Shown: positions 25,092 through 35,942 of the stretch, piece after piece
Layout: each line of letters starts with the position of its first letter
How positions within the stretch are numbered: the first letter of the stretch is position 1
From: an uncultured Paracoccaceae bacterium
GTDB lineage: Bacteria > Pseudomonadota > Alphaproteobacteria > Rhodobacterales > Rhodobacteraceae
Reading direction: 5' to 3'
Assembly (NCBI GenBank): GCA_947496535.1
Contig: CANMDE010000002.1
Location: forward strand, 496,001-560,000
DNA: 64,000 nt
Notes under the pieces: generated by a model
Seen by the model: only the letters and a program-made list of their open reading frames with translations
Told to the model about the DNA's origin: nothing
Database searches by the model: none
Program-made: the position numbers and the translations under genes

Positions 25092-25470
25092 TTTTGTTCC
25101 TAACGCTAAAATAAAGTCTTTCAAAGCTTCTAACTTCGTAAAGATAAACGAATATTGGGGATAGCCTAGCTTTGATTCTGGGCAAAATGTGGGCAGATAT
25201 CAGCTAAAGGAACGCGTCATTGATAACCGATCCTGCCAAAGTCGTAACAAACCTGACATAAGGTCCACAGCAACAGCAGCGATTTTGAAGAAAAATGCGG
25301 ATTTTTCACTGTTTTGACGTGGAGCGACCGGTTGCAGCCCACATATCACGACCCTATATACGCCAAGATCGTTGTTTGGGGCCAAAAGCCCTAGGCAGAC
25401 TTATGAAACTGGTGCGGACGCCGCAACGGGTCCGCGCTGCTCAAACCGCCTAATGAAGAGGGATTTGAAA
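25092..25470. other. 379-nt divergent intergenic region before dnaK
   Basis: No gene is visible. The right part holds the heat-shock-type promoter of dnaK and a leader of about 100 nt. The left part must hold the promoter of the minus-strand CAP gene, in an A/T-rich stretch around 25125-25160, but I cannot define its boxes. I see no CIRCE element (inverted repeat typical of HrcA). Confidence 0.6.
25332..25360 (+). promoter_or_regulatory. Predicted heat-shock sigma (RpoH) promoter of dnaK
   Basis: TTGCAG at 25332-25337 and CCCTATATA at 25352-25360, separated by 14 nt, match the RpoH pattern (CTTGAA, 11-14 nt, CCCCATNT). It lies about 110 nt upstream of the dnaK start, the expected gene for this sigma factor. 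Confidence 0.6.
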
Positions 25471-27375
25471 ATGGGAAAAGTTATTGGGATCGACCTTGGG
25501 ACGACCAATTCATGTATCGCCATCATGGATGGCTCTAAACCGCGTGTTGTGGAAAACGCCGAAGGTGCGCGTACAACGCCATCTATTGTAGCGTTCACCG
25601 ACGATGAACGCCTCGTCGGACAACCAGCAAAGCGTCAGGCCGTCACCAACCCTGAGAACACTATCTTTGCGGTCAAGCGTCTGATCGGTCGTCGGTTCGA
25701 CGACAAAGACCTCGCTAAAGAGAAAAAGAACATGCCGTTCGACATCATTGATGGCGGCAATGGCGATGCATGGGTCGAAAGCAAGGGTGAGAAATACTCC
25801 CCAAGCCAGATTTCGGCCTTCATCCTCGGCAAGATGAAAGAAACCGCCGAAAGCTACCTTGGCGAAGACGTGACCCAAGCGGTTATTACGGTTCCTGCCT
25901 ACTTCAACGACGCACAGCGTCAGGCGACCAAGGACGCCGGTAAGATCGCCGGTCTTGAAGTGCTTCGGATCATCAACGAGCCAACAGCCGCTGCGCTGGC
26001 TTATGGTCTCGACAAGAAAGACAGCAAGACAATCGCCGTCTATGACCTTGGTGGTGGTACATTCGACGTTACCATCCTGGAAATCGACGACGGCCTGTTC
26101 GAAGTGAAGTCCACCAACGGTGATACGTTCCTTGGTGGTGAAGACTTCGACATGCGCATCGTCAACTACCTGGCCGATGAGTTCAAAAAAGAGAATTCCG
26201 TCGATCTGACCAAGGACAAGATGGCACTGCAGCGTCTGAAAGAGGCCGCAGAGAAAGCAAAGATCGAGCTTTCGTCATCTTCCAGCACCGAAATCAACCA
26301 GCCGTTTATCTCGATGGGTGCCAACGGTCAGCCATTGCACCTGGTGATGAAGCTGACACGCGCCAAGCTGGAAAGCTTGGTCAACGATCTGATCAAGTCA
26401 TCGATGAAGCCATGTCAGGCTGCCATCAAAGACGCTGGCCTGTCCACATCTGACATCGATGAGGTTGTCCTCGTCGGTGGTATGACGCGGATGCCCAAGG
26501 TGAAAGAAGAAGTTGCCAAGTTCTTTGGCAAGGAAGCCCACCAAGGCGTGAACCCCGATGAGGTGGTTGCCATGGGTGCCGCCATTCAGGCCGGTGTTCT
26601 GCAGGGTGACGTCAAAGACGTCGTTCTGCTGGACGTCACACCGTTGTCCTTGGGTATTGAAACGCTTGGCGGTGTGTTCACACGCCTGATTGACCGGAAC
26701 ACGACGATCCCGACGAAAAAGTCTCAGGTCTTCTCGACCGCCGAAGATAACCAGAACGCCGTGACATTGCGCGTGTTCCAGGGCGAGCGTGAGATGGCTG
26801 CCGACAACAAGATGCTCGGCCAGTTCAACCTCGAAGATATCCCGCCAGCACCACGCGGCATGCCCCAGATCGAAGTGACCTTCGACATCGACGCCAATGG
26901 CATCGTTGAAGTGGGTGCCAAGGACAAGGGCACCGGCAAAGAGCAGAAGATCACGATCCAAGCTTCTGGCGGCCTGTCCGATGAGGACATCGAAGAAATG
27001 GTCAAGGACGCTGAAGCCAACGCGGAAGCGGACAAAGAGCGCCGCGAGTTGGTGGATGCCAAAAACCAGGCAGAAAGCCTCATCCACTCGACAGAAAAGT
27101 CCATGGAAGAACATGCCGACAAGGTAGACCCAACCACCATCGAAGCAATTGAGTTGGCCATTGCCGCGCTCAAGGACGATCTGGAAGGCGACAGCGCGGA
27201 CAAGATCAAGTCCGGCGTTCAGAACGTCACCGAGTCCGCGATGAAGCTGGGTGAAGCCATCTACAAAGCCTCTCAGGAAGAGGCCGGTGAGGCCGAGCCA
27301 GAAGCGACGGCCGCCGATGACGACATCCTCGACGCCGACTTCGAAGACTTGGGCGACGACAAGCGTGACAACTAA
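25471..27375 (+). CDS. dnaK: Hsp70 chaperone DnaK
   Basis: The 634-residue ATP-dependent chaperone for folding and disaggregation. The start ATG 25471 gives [15 protein letters not shown]; the open frame runs further upstream, but GAAGAGGGA stands before this ATG. Family signatures: [71 protein letters not shown], and the substrate-binding domain beginning [17 protein letters not shown]. The acidic tail ends [10 protein letters not shown]. dnaJ follows after a hairpin. Long antisense open frames within it are shadows. Confidence 0.98.
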   Translation: MGKVIGIDLGTTNSCIAIMDGSKPRVVENAEGARTTPSIVAFTDDERLVGQPAKRQAVTNPENTIFAVKRLIGRRFDDKDLAKEKKNMPFDIIDGGNGDAWVESKGEKYSPSQISAFILGKMKETAESYLGEDVTQAVITVPAYFNDAQRQATKDAGKIAGLEVLRIINEPTAAALAYGLDKKDSKTIAVYDLGGGTFDVTILEIDDGLFEVKSTNGDTFLGGEDFDMRIVNYLADEFKKENSVDLTKDKMALQRLKEAAEKAKIELSSSSSTEINQPFISMGANGQPLHLVMKLTRAKLESLVNDLIKSSMKPCQAAIKDAGLSTSDIDEVVLVGGMTRMPKVKEEVAKFFGKEAHQGVNPDEVVAMGAAIQAGVLQGDVKDVVLLDVTPLSLGIETLGGVFTRLIDRNTTIPTKKSQVFSTAEDNQNAVTLRVFQGEREMAADNKMLGQFNLEDIPPAPRGMPQIEVTFDIDANGIVEVGAKDKGTGKEQKITIQASGGLSDEDIEEMVKDAEANAEADKERRELVDAKNQAESLIHSTEKSMEEHADKVDPTTIEAIELAIAALKDDLEGDSADKIKSGVQNVTESAMKLGEAIYKASQEEAGEAEPEATAADDDILDADFEDLGDDKRDN

Positions 27376-27398
27376 GGCGCCACGCCTGTAGGGAAACG

Positions 27399-27427
27399 GA
27401 CCGGCCCGTTGTCTGGGTCGGTCTTTT
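27399..27427 (+). terminator. Hairpin with T-tract between dnaK and dnaJ
   Basis: GACCGGCCC (27399-27407) pairs with GGGTCGGTC (27415-27423) with one G-T wobble and a 7-nt loop, followed by TTTT. It could attenuate readthrough and give more DnaK than DnaJ. The T-tract is short, so termination is probably partial. Confidence 0.6.
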
Positions 27428-27451
27428 CCATTCCCAAGGGGGAAAAGTATC

Positions 27452-28597
27452 ATGGCAAAACGTGATTATTACGAAGTTTTGGGTGTCGCCAAAGGTGCTG
27501 ATGCAGCGTCGATCAAAAAGGCGTATCGCCAGAAGGCGAAAGAACTGCACCCGGATCGCAACGCCGACAATCCAAATGCCGAGGCGCAGTTCAAAGAAGC
27601 CAATGAAGCCTACGAAGTTCTCAAAGACGGTGACAAGAAGGCGGCCTATGACCGCTACGGTCATGCTGCCTTTGAAAACGGTATGGGCGGCGGCGGCGGG
27701 CAGCGTGGCGGGCCGGGTGATTTCGGCAGCGCATTCTCAGATGTCTTCGACGATTTGTTTGGCGACTTCATGGGTGGCCGTGGCGGCGCACGCCGTGGCG
27801 GTGCGCAACGTGGCAACGATCTGCGGTACAATCTGCGGATCAACCTCGAAGATGCATATTCTGGCATGCAGAAAACCATCACTGTGCCTACAGCGGTGGC
27901 CTGTGACGTATGTAATGGAACCGGTGCCGAAGGAGGCTCCGAACCGCAAACATGTCCGACCTGTTCCGGCATGGGCAAGGTCCGTGCGCAGCAGGGTTTT
28001 TTCACTGTCGAACGTACCTGCCCGACCTGCTCTGGCATGGGGCAAACGATCAAAAATCCATGCAACACTTGCCATGGCAATGGTCGGGTCGAAAAGGAAA
28101 AGTCACTATCCGTCAATATCCCGCCGGGTGTTGAGACCGGCACACGTATTCGCCTTGCCGGCGAGGGTGAAGCGGGGATGCGTGGAGGACCGACCGGGGA
28201 TCTCTATATCTTCATTGAGGTTAACGATCACGTGCTGTTTGAGCGCGAGAACACCAACCTCTACTGTCGGGTTCCTGTTTCGATTGCCACAGCTGCATTA
28301 GGTGGCGAGATCGAAGTTCCGACCATCGATGGTGGCCGTAGCCGCGTGAAAGTGCCGGAAGGTTCTCAATCCGGGCGTCAAATGCGCTTGCGTAGCAAGG
28401 GAATGCCCGCGCTGCGTGGTGGTGGTGCCGGTGACATGTTCATCGAATTGGCGGTCGAAACACCCGTGAAACTGACTTCGCGACAGCGTGAAATCCTAAA
28501 GGAATTCGATAAGCTGAGTGAAGAAAACAACCCGCAAGGCTCGAACTTCTTCAAGTCAGTGAAGAACTTTTGGGACTCTATGAAAAGCGGAAATTAA
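27452..28597 (+). CDS. dnaJ: Hsp40 co-chaperone DnaJ
   Basis: A 381-residue type I J-protein that stimulates DnaK ATPase. The J domain (residues 3-70) has the HPD motif in [12 protein letters not shown] Gly-rich linker follows (GGGGGQRGG and repeats of RGGARRGG). The zinc domain has four CxxCxGxG units: [24 protein letters not shown] and CNTCHGNG, two of them identical. The C-terminal substrate-binding region is complete. AAGGGGG lies before the ATG. It is 76 nt downstream of dnaK. Confidence 0.98.
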   Translation: MAKRDYYEVLGVAKGADAASIKKAYRQKAKELHPDRNADNPNAEAQFKEANEAYEVLKDGDKKAAYDRYGHAAFENGMGGGGGQRGGPGDFGSAFSDVFDDLFGDFMGGRGGARRGGAQRGNDLRYNLRINLEDAYSGMQKTITVPTAVACDVCNGTGAEGGSEPQTCPTCSGMGKVRAQQGFFTVERTCPTCSGMGQTIKNPCNTCHGNGRVEKEKSLSVNIPPGVETGTRIRLAGEGEAGMRGGPTGDLYIFIEVNDHVLFERENTNLYCRVPVSIATAALGGEIEVPTIDGGRSRVKVPEGSQSGRQMRLRSKGMPALRGGGAGDMFIELAVETPVKLTSRQREILKEFDKLSEENNPQGSNFFKSVKNFWDSMKSGN

Positions 28598-28632
28598 CCT
28601 CGCGCTAATCAGTGCTTTGGCAAAGTGGGCAT

Positions 28633-29385
28633 ATGAACCAGTTTGCCGAAGCGCCCTCCCTGTTTTTAGATGATGATGTCGTCGCTGTCCCGTCATTGGC
28701 CAAGGGGCGCGTGCCGTCATACATGCGCGATCACCGAAAACGCCTGCGAGAGAGGTTCTTGAACAGCGGACCCGGCGCCGTGCCAGACTATGAATTGCTG
28801 GAGCTGGTCCTGTTCCGCGCCATACCCAGGCAAGATGTAAAGCCGCTGGGCCGCGCATTGATTGACCATTTCGGTTCTTTCAATGGTGTCCTTTCGGCAT
28901 CCAGCCATCAATTGAAAGAGGTTAAGGGTGTCGGCGACGCTGTAATCGTTGAACTGAAAATAGTCGAAGCTGCCGCCCATCGATTGGCCCAATCCAAGGT
29001 TATCAAACGACGTGTTGTTTCCAGTTGGGACGCGCTGCTTGACTACTGCCACACGGTGATGGCGCATCGGGATACGGAACAGTTCCGCATCCTGTTCCTT
29101 GATACCAAAAACGTCCTTATCGCTGACGAAGAACAGGCCCAGGGAACCCTTGACCACGTACCCGTCTATCCCCGCGAGGTCGTTAAGCGGGCCTTGGAAT
29201 TGAATGCAGCATCAATAATTCTGGTTCACAACCATCCGTCCGGTGATCCAACCCCATCTGACGCAGATATTGTTATGACGGGCAAGATCGAAGAAGCCGC
29301 GCAGGCGCTGGGGATCACTGTTCATGACCACCTGATTATCGGAAAGTCATGCGAATTAAGTTTTCGGGCGTCCGGGTTGCTGTAG
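28633..29385 (+). CDS. radC: RadC-family JAB-domain protein (DUF2466)
   Basis: About 250 residues from the ATG at 28633; an in-frame GTG at 28612 is an alternative. An N-terminal helix-hairpin-helix segment ([25 protein letters not shown] and [11 protein letters not shown]) precedes the MPN+/JAB metalloprotease-like domain with the zinc motif [16 protein letters not shown] and the upstream catalytic Glu region. RadC was named for DNA repair, but that role has been withdrawn in E. coli and the true function is unclear. It follows dnaJ by 35 nt and converges on the minus-strand gene at 29386 with no gap. Confidence 0.9.
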   Translation: MNQFAEAPSLFLDDDVVAVPSLAKGRVPSYMRDHRKRLRERFLNSGPGAVPDYELLELVLFRAIPRQDVKPLGRALIDHFGSFNGVLSASSHQLKEVKGVGDAVIVELKIVEAAAHRLAQSKVIKRRVVSSWDALLDYCHTVMAHRDTEQFRILFLDTKNVLIADEEQAQGTLDHVPVYPREVVKRALELNAASIILVHNHPSGDPTPSDADIVMTGKIEEAAQALGITVHDHLIIGKSCELSFRASGLL

Positions 29386-30432
29386 TCAGCGGGAAACCAG
29401 AGTCACGTCCTGATATATGTCAGCCACCATAACTGACTCTCCGGCCTGATCGCAGGACGGTATACGAACACTGATGTCTTTACCGATAAGCATCTTGCCC
29501 GCATTGGTCTGAATAGTCTGTGCCTTGATATCACGGGCGCAATTCTCTTCTGTCACCGCTGCTCCAATTTGCAGAGTGATCTGCCCATCACGATTGCGAA
29601 GCCCTGATGGGAAAGTGTAAACTTCTGCCACATATGGTATTTCGGCTTCTTGCGCTCCTAGGCGCACCAAAAAGCCGCGGTCGCCGGTTGTTGCCATAGT
29701 CGCATTGTTTGCAGAGGCAGACCAGACGTGGCCTGTATCTCCAAAGCCCGCACCAAATTCCAGTGCGTGCAATTGCAGAAAATTGCTACCCCGCCATTGC
29801 AGCACGGCGCGATCATACAGACCGACATCCGGTACATCCAAGCTGACCTTCGCGACCTCGACATTCTGAAACGACACTGCAAAAGATGCTGTTTCCGTCA
29901 ATGCAGGAACATTCAATGTGGCGCTACCAGTTTCATCCGTGATCCCGGCAAAAACCAGACCGTTATGCTTGATCAGGAAAGAGGATTCAGCCTTGCATGG
30001 AGCGGTGACAATCAACTCCACCGTTGCCACTGGCTTGGGGGACGCTGCCAATTGGGATTGGCATTCGCCAAAGGGCGTGGCGTAAATCGTACCCATATCG
30101 GGAACAGCATGTTCGGCATACTGCATTTCGATAGCGGCCACGGTTTGAATATTATTGATCGGCGTGGTTGGCATGATCTCGGCGGTTGGTACGCCAAAAA
30201 CCGCATCACCAACCGTATTTCTGGACATCATTACACTGCGCACTGCAGTGCCATCCTGTGCCCGAGCCTCGGCGTCAGTGTCTGCCGGTGCGGCAGCGCC
30301 ATGCTGCATCAGGAAGCCAATACCGAAAGCAATGGCAACTGATGTGGCGGCGGTGGCAACTGTCGTGATCGCAGACATCCAAAACCCAGACTGATTCCAT
30401 ACCGGCGGATTATTGCCGATAAATGGTGACAA
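29386..30432 (-). CDS. Conserved-looking membrane-anchored periplasmic protein of unknown function, next to secA
   Basis: A 348-residue protein I cannot assign. One N-terminal membrane segment (about residues 22-42 of the long form) is followed by a Thr/Ala-rich periplasmic region with beta-strand-like periodicity. Four or more cysteines (GECQSQL, APCKAES, EENCARD, PSCDQAG) could form disulfides. The ATG at 30432 or an internal ATG at 30378 (MSAITTV) could be the start; the second places the membrane segment at the very N-terminus. It lies 48 nt downstream of secA on the same strand, so readthrough is possible. No catalytic motif is visible. Confidence 0.65.
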   Translation of the reverse strand: MSPFIGNNPPVWNQSGFWMSAITTVATAATSVAIAFGIGFLMQHGAAAPADTDAEARAQDGTAVRSVMMSRNTVGDAVFGVPTAEIMPTTPINNIQTVAAIEMQYAEHAVPDMGTIYATPFGECQSQLAASPKPVATVELIVTAPCKAESSFLIKHNGLVFAGITDETGSATLNVPALTETASFAVSFQNVEVAKVSLDVPDVGLYDRAVLQWRGSNFLQLHALEFGAGFGDTGHVWSASANNATMATTGDRGFLVRLGAQEAEIPYVAEVYTFPSGLRNRDGQITLQIGAAVTEENCARDIKAQTIQTNAGKMLIGKDISVRIPSCDQAGESVMVADIYQDVTLVSR

Positions 30433-30480
30433 TACAAAGGCTAGGTTGTGTTCCTGACGTGACGCAATTGCGCTTAGCGT

Positions 30481-33165
30481 CTAGGCGATGCGTCCATGAC
30501 AGTGTTTGAACTTCTTGCCAGAGCCGCATGGGCACAAATCATTTCGGCCAGGATTGCCCCACGTCGTGACATCCGTCTCATCAAACCCCTCAGCCGGTTC
30601 CACCGGGTTGGCTGTGGCAGCAGCTTCAGCGGCGGCCGCCTGCTGCAGGCGCAGCTGCTCAACAAGCTGTTCTTGCTGTTCAGGTGTCATTGGCCGAATC
30701 TGGGCTAGTTTCTTTGTCACATCGACCCGCAGCCCATCCAACATCCGTTCAAAAAGCTGGAACCCTTCGGTTTTGTATTCGTTCAAAGGATCGCGCTGCG
30801 CGTAACCGCGGAAATTCACAACCGAACGGAGATGTTCAAGCGTCAGAAGGTGTTCGCGCCACTTGCTGTCAATGGTCTCAAGCAGCACGTGCTTTTCCAC
30901 GTTCCGCATGGCTTCGGGGCCGATGCTCACAGCCTTGTCTTCCATCAGCTTGTCTGATGCTTCTTCAAGCCTTTCGCGAATGCCGTCATCGTCGACACCC
31001 TCTTCGTTGGCCCAACTCTTAACCGGTAGATCTTCGCCCAGATGCTCCTTGACCGCTTCTGCCAGGCCATCCGTGTCCCATTGGTCGGCATAGCTTTTTG
31101 GTGGCATGTAGTCGTGCACCAGATCATCGATCACCTGATGCCGCATATCCTGCGCGATCTCTGACAGGTCTTTCGCCTCCATGACTTCACGCCGCTGCGA
31201 GAAAATAACCTTTCGCTGCTCGTTCATCACGTCATCAAAACGCAGCAATTGTTTACGGATGTCGAAGTTGCGACCTTCGACCTTTGCCTGCGCTCGTTCC
31301 AGCGATTTATTCACCCATGGGTGCTCAATCGCTTCGCCTTCTTTCATGCCAAGACCGGACAGCACCTTATCGAGCCTGTCTGACCCAAAGATGCGCATCA
31401 GGTCGTCTTCCAAAGACAGGAAAAACGCAGATCGTCCTGGGTCGCCCTGACGACCAGAGCGGCCACGCAACTGGTTATCTATTCGACGGCTTTCATGCCG
31501 CTCGGTGGCAAGAACGAAAAGGCCACCAGCCTCTTTGACCTTTGCCTTTTCATCTTCGACTTCCGCACTGATTTGCCCGCGCAGGAGTTCGGGGTCGGCA
31601 TTCGGGTCTGCTGCCAAAGCCTGCAGAACACGCATTTCTACATTGCCGCCCAGCTGAATGTCGGTTCCGCGACCGGCCATATTGGTGGCGATGGTGACAG
31701 CACCCAACTTACCGGCATCTGCAATGATCTGCGCCTCTTGCTCGTGCTGGCGCGCGTTGAGTACGTTGAAGGTGATCCCTTCTTTTTGAAGAAGGCTGGC
31801 CAGATATTCTGACTTTTCAATCGACGTGGTGCCAACAAGGATCGGTTGGCCTGTCTCGTGTGCGGTTTTGATTTCGGTTACGATACCATCAAATTTTTCG
31901 CGCGCAGTGCGATAGACTTGGTCGTTTTCATCGGCGCGCGCGATGGGACGGTTTGTTGGGACTTCAACAACGCCAAGACCGTAAATTTGCTGAAATTCTT
32001 CGGCTTCTGTTACGGCCGTGCCAGTCATTCCGGATAGGCGGTCGTACAGGCGGAAGTAGTTTTGGAATGTGACCGACGCCAGTGTGACATTTTCTGGCTT
32101 AATGGAAACGCCCTCTTTCGCCTCAATAGCCTGATGCAAACCATCCGATAGCCGCCGCCCGACCATCATGCGGCCCGTAAATTCGTCAATCAGTACGACT
32201 TCGTTATCGCGGACAATGTAGTCTTTGTCCCTGGTGAACAGCTTGTGGGCGCGCAGGGCCTGGTTGACATGGTGGACAAGTGTTGCGCTTTCAGGGTCGT
32301 AGAGCGATTGATCTTCTGGCAGCATCTCGGTGGTGCGCAAATGCTCTTCCAGGGCGTCATTGCCCTCATCGGTGAAAGTGACCTGCCGCGTTTTCTCATC
32401 AAGCGTAAAATGATCTTCCGTGATTAACGGGACAATCTTGTCAATCGTCGCGTACATTTCACTGCGGTCCTGGGCCGGGCCAGAGATAATCAGCGGTGTG
32501 CGCGCCTCATCAATAAGAATACTGTCAACTTCATCGACCACAGCAAAATTGTGATACCGCTGGTACATCTGATCCAGCTCGGACTTCATGTTGTCGCGCA
32601 GATAGTCAAAGCCCAGCTCATTATTGGTGGCGTAGGTCACGTCACACGCATAGGCCTCTTTCTTTTCACCATCGGGCTGCTGCGGATAGATGACGCCGGT
32701 CGTCATGCCCAATGCACCGTAGACATTGCCCATCCACTCAGCGTCACGTTTGGCCAGATAGTCGTTGACCGTTACGATATGCACGCCCTTGCCTGTCAAG
32801 GCATTGAGGTAGGCCGGGAATGTCGCGACAAGCGTCTTGCCTTCCCCGGTTTTCATCTCTGCGATATTGCCCTGATGCAGGAAAATCCCGCCCATCAGCT
32901 GTGTGTCAAAAGCACGAAGACCCAACGCGCGTTTGGCGGCTTCGCGGCAGTTCGCAAATGCTTCTGGAAGCAGATTATCAAGGCCTTCGCCTTTCACGGC
33001 CCGGTCCCGCAACTCTTGTGTTTTTTCTTTCAGCCCATCGTCGGACAGAGCCTCAAACTCTGGCTCCAGCGCGTTGATCTTGGCCACCAGCGGGTGGGCG
33101 GTTTTGACTTTGCGGTCATTCGGTGTGCCAAACACCTTTTTGGCAATGGTTCCGATACCCAGCAT
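30481..33165 (-). CDS. secA: Preprotein translocase ATPase SecA
   Basis: The 894-residue motor of the Sec pathway. Walker [23 protein letters not shown] motif (MKTGEGKT), [19 protein letters not shown] (DEAD-like Walker B), [19 protein letters not shown] (motif VI region), [21 protein letters not shown], and the C-terminal SEC-C zinc finger [14 protein letters not shown] for SecB and lipid binding are all present. The length is normal for alphaproteobacteria. It is divergent from ppiC, sharing a 183-nt control region. Confidence 0.98.
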   Translation of the reverse strand: MLGIGTIAKKVFGTPNDRKVKTAHPLVAKINALEPEFEALSDDGLKEKTQELRDRAVKGEGLDNLLPEAFANCREAAKRALGLRAFDTQLMGGIFLHQGNIAEMKTGEGKTLVATFPAYLNALTGKGVHIVTVNDYLAKRDAEWMGNVYGALGMTTGVIYPQQPDGEKKEAYACDVTYATNNELGFDYLRDNMKSELDQMYQRYHNFAVVDEVDSILIDEARTPLIISGPAQDRSEMYATIDKIVPLITEDHFTLDEKTRQVTFTDEGNDALEEHLRTTEMLPEDQSLYDPESATLVHHVNQALRAHKLFTRDKDYIVRDNEVVLIDEFTGRMMVGRRLSDGLHQAIEAKEGVSIKPENVTLASVTFQNYFRLYDRLSGMTGTAVTEAEEFQQIYGLGVVEVPTNRPIARADENDQVYRTAREKFDGIVTEIKTAHETGQPILVGTTSIEKSEYLASLLQKEGITFNVLNARQHEQEAQIIADAGKLGAVTIATNMAGRGTDIQLGGNVEMRVLQALAADPNADPELLRGQISAEVEDEKAKVKEAGGLFVLATERHESRRIDNQLRGRSGRQGDPGRSAFFLSLEDDLMRIFGSDRLDKVLSGLGMKEGEAIEHPWVNKSLERAQAKVEGRNFDIRKQLLRFDDVMNEQRKVIFSQRREVMEAKDLSEIAQDMRHQVIDDLVHDYMPPKSYADQWDTDGLAEAVKEHLGEDLPVKSWANEEGVDDDGIRERLEEASDKLMEDKAVSIGPEAMRNVEKHVLLETIDSKWREHLLTLEHLRSVVNFRGYAQRDPLNEYKTEGFQLFERMLDGLRVDVTKKLAQIRPMTPEQQEQLVEQLRLQQAAAAEAAATANPVEPAEGFDETDVTTWGNPGRNDLCPCGSGKKFKHCHGRIA

Positions 33166-33348
33166 CTTATCTCCGGCGGCGCAGTTGCGCCTGTCTGACG
33201 TCTATTTGAGAGGGGGTCGCTTGTAGCCCTCGCGCAGGCCACATACAAAGGGTCAAGACCCACCCCCTCGAGGCATTCATGGGATGTAAGGGGCAGGGTA
33301 TGCAGTGTCAACGCCGCCAACCCGCGCGGCCTACCAAGGGATCATTTA

Positions 33349-34206
33349 ATGCTGAAACATATCACACTTTCGGGAGCAGCCGCACTTGGTCTGCTACTGT
33401 CTGGGGCAGCCTTCGCGCAGGACGACGTGACCGCAGACACCGTGGTCGTTACGGTCGGTGAAACAGAGATCACTTTGGGCGAAATGATCATTGCCCGGTC
33501 ACAATTGCCGCCACAATATGCGCAGTTGCCCGACGACGTTTTGTTCACCGGTATTGTGGATCAGCTTGTCCAACAACAGTTACTGGCCGATGCGGCCGAA
33601 AGCGTTCCGCCACGGATCGATTTCACCTTGCAAAACGAACGTCGCAGTCTGCTGGCGGGTGAGACCATCAACAAACTCGTCGAAGATGCGGTAACGGATG
33701 AGGCGGTGAATTCCGCCTACGAAGAGCGCTTTGCAGATATGGAAGAAGTGCCCGAATACAATGCGGCGCATCTTCTTGTCGAAACCGAGGAAGAGGCAGC
33801 TGCCGCCAAGGCCCGTATTGATGAAGGCGAAGAATTCGCCGATGTCGCACGCGATGTCTCGACCGGACCAACCGGACCAAACGGTGGGGATCTGGGTTGG
33901 TTTGCACCCGGCGCGATGGTGCCAGAGTTCGAAGAGGCGGTTAACACCCTTGAAAAGGACGAAGTGACCGAACCGTTTGAGACCCAATTTGGTTGGCATG
34001 TCGCCAAACTTCGGGACAAGCGTATTCAGGAAAAGCCCACGTTAGACGCTGTTCGGCAAGAACTGACGGGCGAAATCCAGGAAGCGGCGGTCACAGCATA
34101 TCTGGAAGACTTGGAAGCAGACACGACAGTCGTTCGCCCCGAAGAGGGTGCGTTTGATCCGGCCGTGCTGAACAATCTTGGCCTTCTGGATCAACAAACC
34201 GAATGA
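33349..34206 (+). CDS. Periplasmic peptidyl-prolyl isomerase (parvulin, PpiC/SurA-like)
   Basis: A 285-residue protein with a Sec signal peptide (LSGAAALGLLLSGAAFAQ, cleavage after AFA). A helical N-terminal SurA-like region comes first. The parvulin domain (about residues 130-225) shows YNAAHLLVETEEEAAAAKARI, FADVARDVSTGPTGPNGGDLGWFAPGAMVPEFEEAV and PFETQFGWHVAKL, each part of the PpiC signature. It should help fold exported proteins, which fits its divergent pairing with secA. AGGGATC lies ahead of the ATG. Its stop overlaps argJ by 4 nt. Confidence 0.92.
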   Translation: MLKHITLSGAAALGLLLSGAAFAQDDVTADTVVVTVGETEITLGEMIIARSQLPPQYAQLPDDVLFTGIVDQLVQQQLLADAAESVPPRIDFTLQNERRSLLAGETINKLVEDAVTDEAVNSAYEERFADMEEVPEYNAAHLLVETEEEAAAAKARIDEGEEFADVARDVSTGPTGPNGGDLGWFAPGAMVPEFEEAVNTLEKDEVTEPFETQFGWHVAKLRDKRIQEKPTLDAVRQELTGEIQEAAVTAYLEDLEADTTVVRPEEGAFDPAVLNNLGLLDQQTE

Positions 34207-35417
34207 TGACCTCACCACTGGCACCGGCAAAATTCCCTGACTTGCCGGTGATAGATGGCGTCACGTTTGCCACGGTAGCAGCAGGGGTGCGTTATCAGGG
34301 GCGCACTGATGTTATGCTGGCAAAGCTGGACGCAGGCTCATCGATTGCGGGTGTCTTCACCCGTTCGGCGACCCGTTCAGCCAATGTGCTGGATTGTCAG
34401 GAAAAGCTCGGTGGCGCATCCGATGGAGAGGCCGCGATTATCGTGAACTCTGGCAATTCCAACGCATTTACCGGTCGGCATGGCGACGGCAGCGTGATGG
34501 CTATTTGTACCGGTGTTTCCGAGGCACTAGGCATTGATCAGCGGCGGATATTTACCGCCTCAACCGGTGTGATCGGGGAACGTCTGGAGCATGACCGTAT
34601 CACGGCCAAGCTCGGCGAACTTGCGGAAGCCCTGTCACCAAACGGAATTGAGGCCGCCGCAAGTGCCATCATGACCACGGATACGTTCCCAAAAGGATCA
34701 TCGCGGACCGTCACTATCGATGGGGTGTCGGTGAATATCGCGGGGATCGCCAAGGGCTCTGGCATGATCGCCCCGGACATGGCGACGATGCTGGTCTACA
34801 TCTTCACCGATGCGCAAATCGCGCAGGCGGAATTGCGGGCACTGGTATCACGCCTGAACGAAAAAACATTTAATTGCATCACGGTAGACAGCGATACATC
34901 GACCTCTGACACCTTGCTGGTGGCGGCAACCGGGGCCGCCGGTGTGGACGTCGCTGGACGCTCGGAATTCGCTGACGCGCTGCACGCGGTGATGCTGGAC
35001 CTTGCGCATCAGGTCGTGCGTGATGGCGAGGGGGCGACCAAGTTTGTGACCGTCGAAGTGGCCAGCGCGACCGATGACGCAGATGCCCGGCGCGTGGCGA
35101 TGGCAATTGCCAATTCGCCGCTGGTCAAGACGGCCATTGCCGGAGAGGACCCCAATTGGGGCCGTGTTGTCATGGCTGTGGGCAAGTCTGGGGCGCAGGC
35201 AGATCGGGATCTGCTGAGTATCCGGTTTGGCGATATTCTGGTCGCCGAAAACGGCTGGGTTTCACCTGACTACACAGAGGAACAGGGCGCCGCCTACATG
35301 AAAAATACTGAGCTGCTCGTTCATGTGGATATGGGGCTGGGTGAGGGCGAAAGTACCGTTTGGACATGCGACCTGACGCATGGCTATATCTCGATAAACG
35401 CTGATTATCGTTCATGA
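34203..35417 (+). CDS. argJ: Glutamate N-acetyltransferase / N-acetylornithine acetyltransferase
   Basis: A 404-residue ArgJ, which moves the acetyl group from N-acetylornithine to glutamate in the cyclic arginine pathway. The self-cleavage site is seen as GSGMIAPDMATMLVYIFTDA, with the Thr of MATML becoming the nucleophile of the beta chain. Other signatures: GVFTRSATRSANV, VNSGNSNAFTG, and GEDPNWGRVVMAVGKSG. It overlaps ppiC and mutT by 4 nt each, an operon of otherwise unrelated functions. argG lies 9 kb away on the same strand. Confidence 0.97.
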   Translation: MMTSPLAPAKFPDLPVIDGVTFATVAAGVRYQGRTDVMLAKLDAGSSIAGVFTRSATRSANVLDCQEKLGGASDGEAAIIVNSGNSNAFTGRHGDGSVMAICTGVSEALGIDQRRIFTASTGVIGERLEHDRITAKLGELAEALSPNGIEAAASAIMTTDTFPKGSSRTVTIDGVSVNIAGIAKGSGMIAPDMATMLVYIFTDAQIAQAELRALVSRLNEKTFNCITVDSDTSTSDTLLVAATGAAGVDVAGRSEFADALHAVMLDLAHQVVRDGEGATKFVTVEVASATDDADARRVAMAIANSPLVKTAIAGEDPNWGRVVMAVGKSGAQADRDLLSIRFGDILVAENGWVSPDYTEEQGAAYMKNTELLVHVDMGLGEGESTVWTCDLTHGYISINADYRS

Positions 35418-35812
35418 AAACGGTCCTCGTCTCTGCCGTTGCCCTGATCGACGCCGACGGGCGGGTGCTGCTGGCGCAACGGCCCGAGGGCAAGTCCATG
35501 GCGGGGTTGTGGGAGTTTCCGGGCGGCAAGGTCGAGGTGGGTGAGACGCCCGAAGCGGCGCTGATCCGCGAGCTGCAAGAAGAGCTGGGGATTGATACCT
35601 GGGCATCCTGCCTCGCACCCCTGACATTCGCCAGCCACAGCTATGACGACTTCCACCTTCTGATGCCGCTTTTTGCCTGCCGGAAATGGGACGGCACGCC
35701 GCAATCGCGGGAGGGGCAGGCGCTGAAATGGGTGCGCCCAAACGCGCTGCGCGACTATCCGATGCCAGCCGCAGATGTACCGCTTATCCCTATTTTGCGG
35801 GACTGGCTGTAG
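35414..35812 (+). CDS. mutT: 8-oxo-dGTP diphosphatase MutT
   Basis: A 132-residue NUDIX enzyme. The NUDIX box runs from residue 38 to 60: GKVEVGETPEAALI then RELQEELGI, all catalytic Glu present. The N-terminal VSAVALIDADGRVLLAQRPEGKSMAGLWEFPGG is MutT-like. It removes oxidised guanine nucleotides from the pool, preventing A:T to C:G changes. It overlaps argJ by 4 nt, as in many Rhodobacterales. The GTCGG array at 35824 starts 12 nt after its stop codon. Confidence 0.92.
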   Translation: MKTVLVSAVALIDADGRVLLAQRPEGKSMAGLWEFPGGKVEVGETPEAALIRELQEELGIDTWASCLAPLTFASHSYDDFHLLMPLFACRKWDGTPQSREGQALKWVRPNALRDYPMPAADVPLIPILRDWL

Positions 35813-35823
35813 GGCCGATTTTT

Positions 35824-35850
35824 GTCGGACAAACGTCGGCAAAACGTCGG
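35824..35850 (+). promoter_or_regulatory. Three direct GTCGG repeats with exact 11-bp period
   Basis: GTCGG begins at 35824, 35835 and 35846. The units read GTCGGACAAAC, GTCGGCAAAAC, GTCGGGCACCT. The middle unit plus flank (GTCGGCAAAACGTCGG) is identical to the minus-strand array at 9821-9836. It lies between mutT and a NUDIX gene and points toward the latter's start, 92 nt away. It is likely a site for a direct-repeat-binding (OmpR/PhoB-type) regulator. Confidence 0.55.
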
Positions 35851-35942
35851 GCACCTGCGAGCCGAGAATTTAGGAAGTTTTTAAGTCTTTCAGATTGTCG
35901 AATATGGATCATGAAGTCCGCAGCGATCAGGGATCGAACGTA

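Noticed and set aside
26398..27453. 351-codon open frame antisense to dnaK
   Set aside because: Mirror frame of a highly biased coding sequence; no independent start signal.
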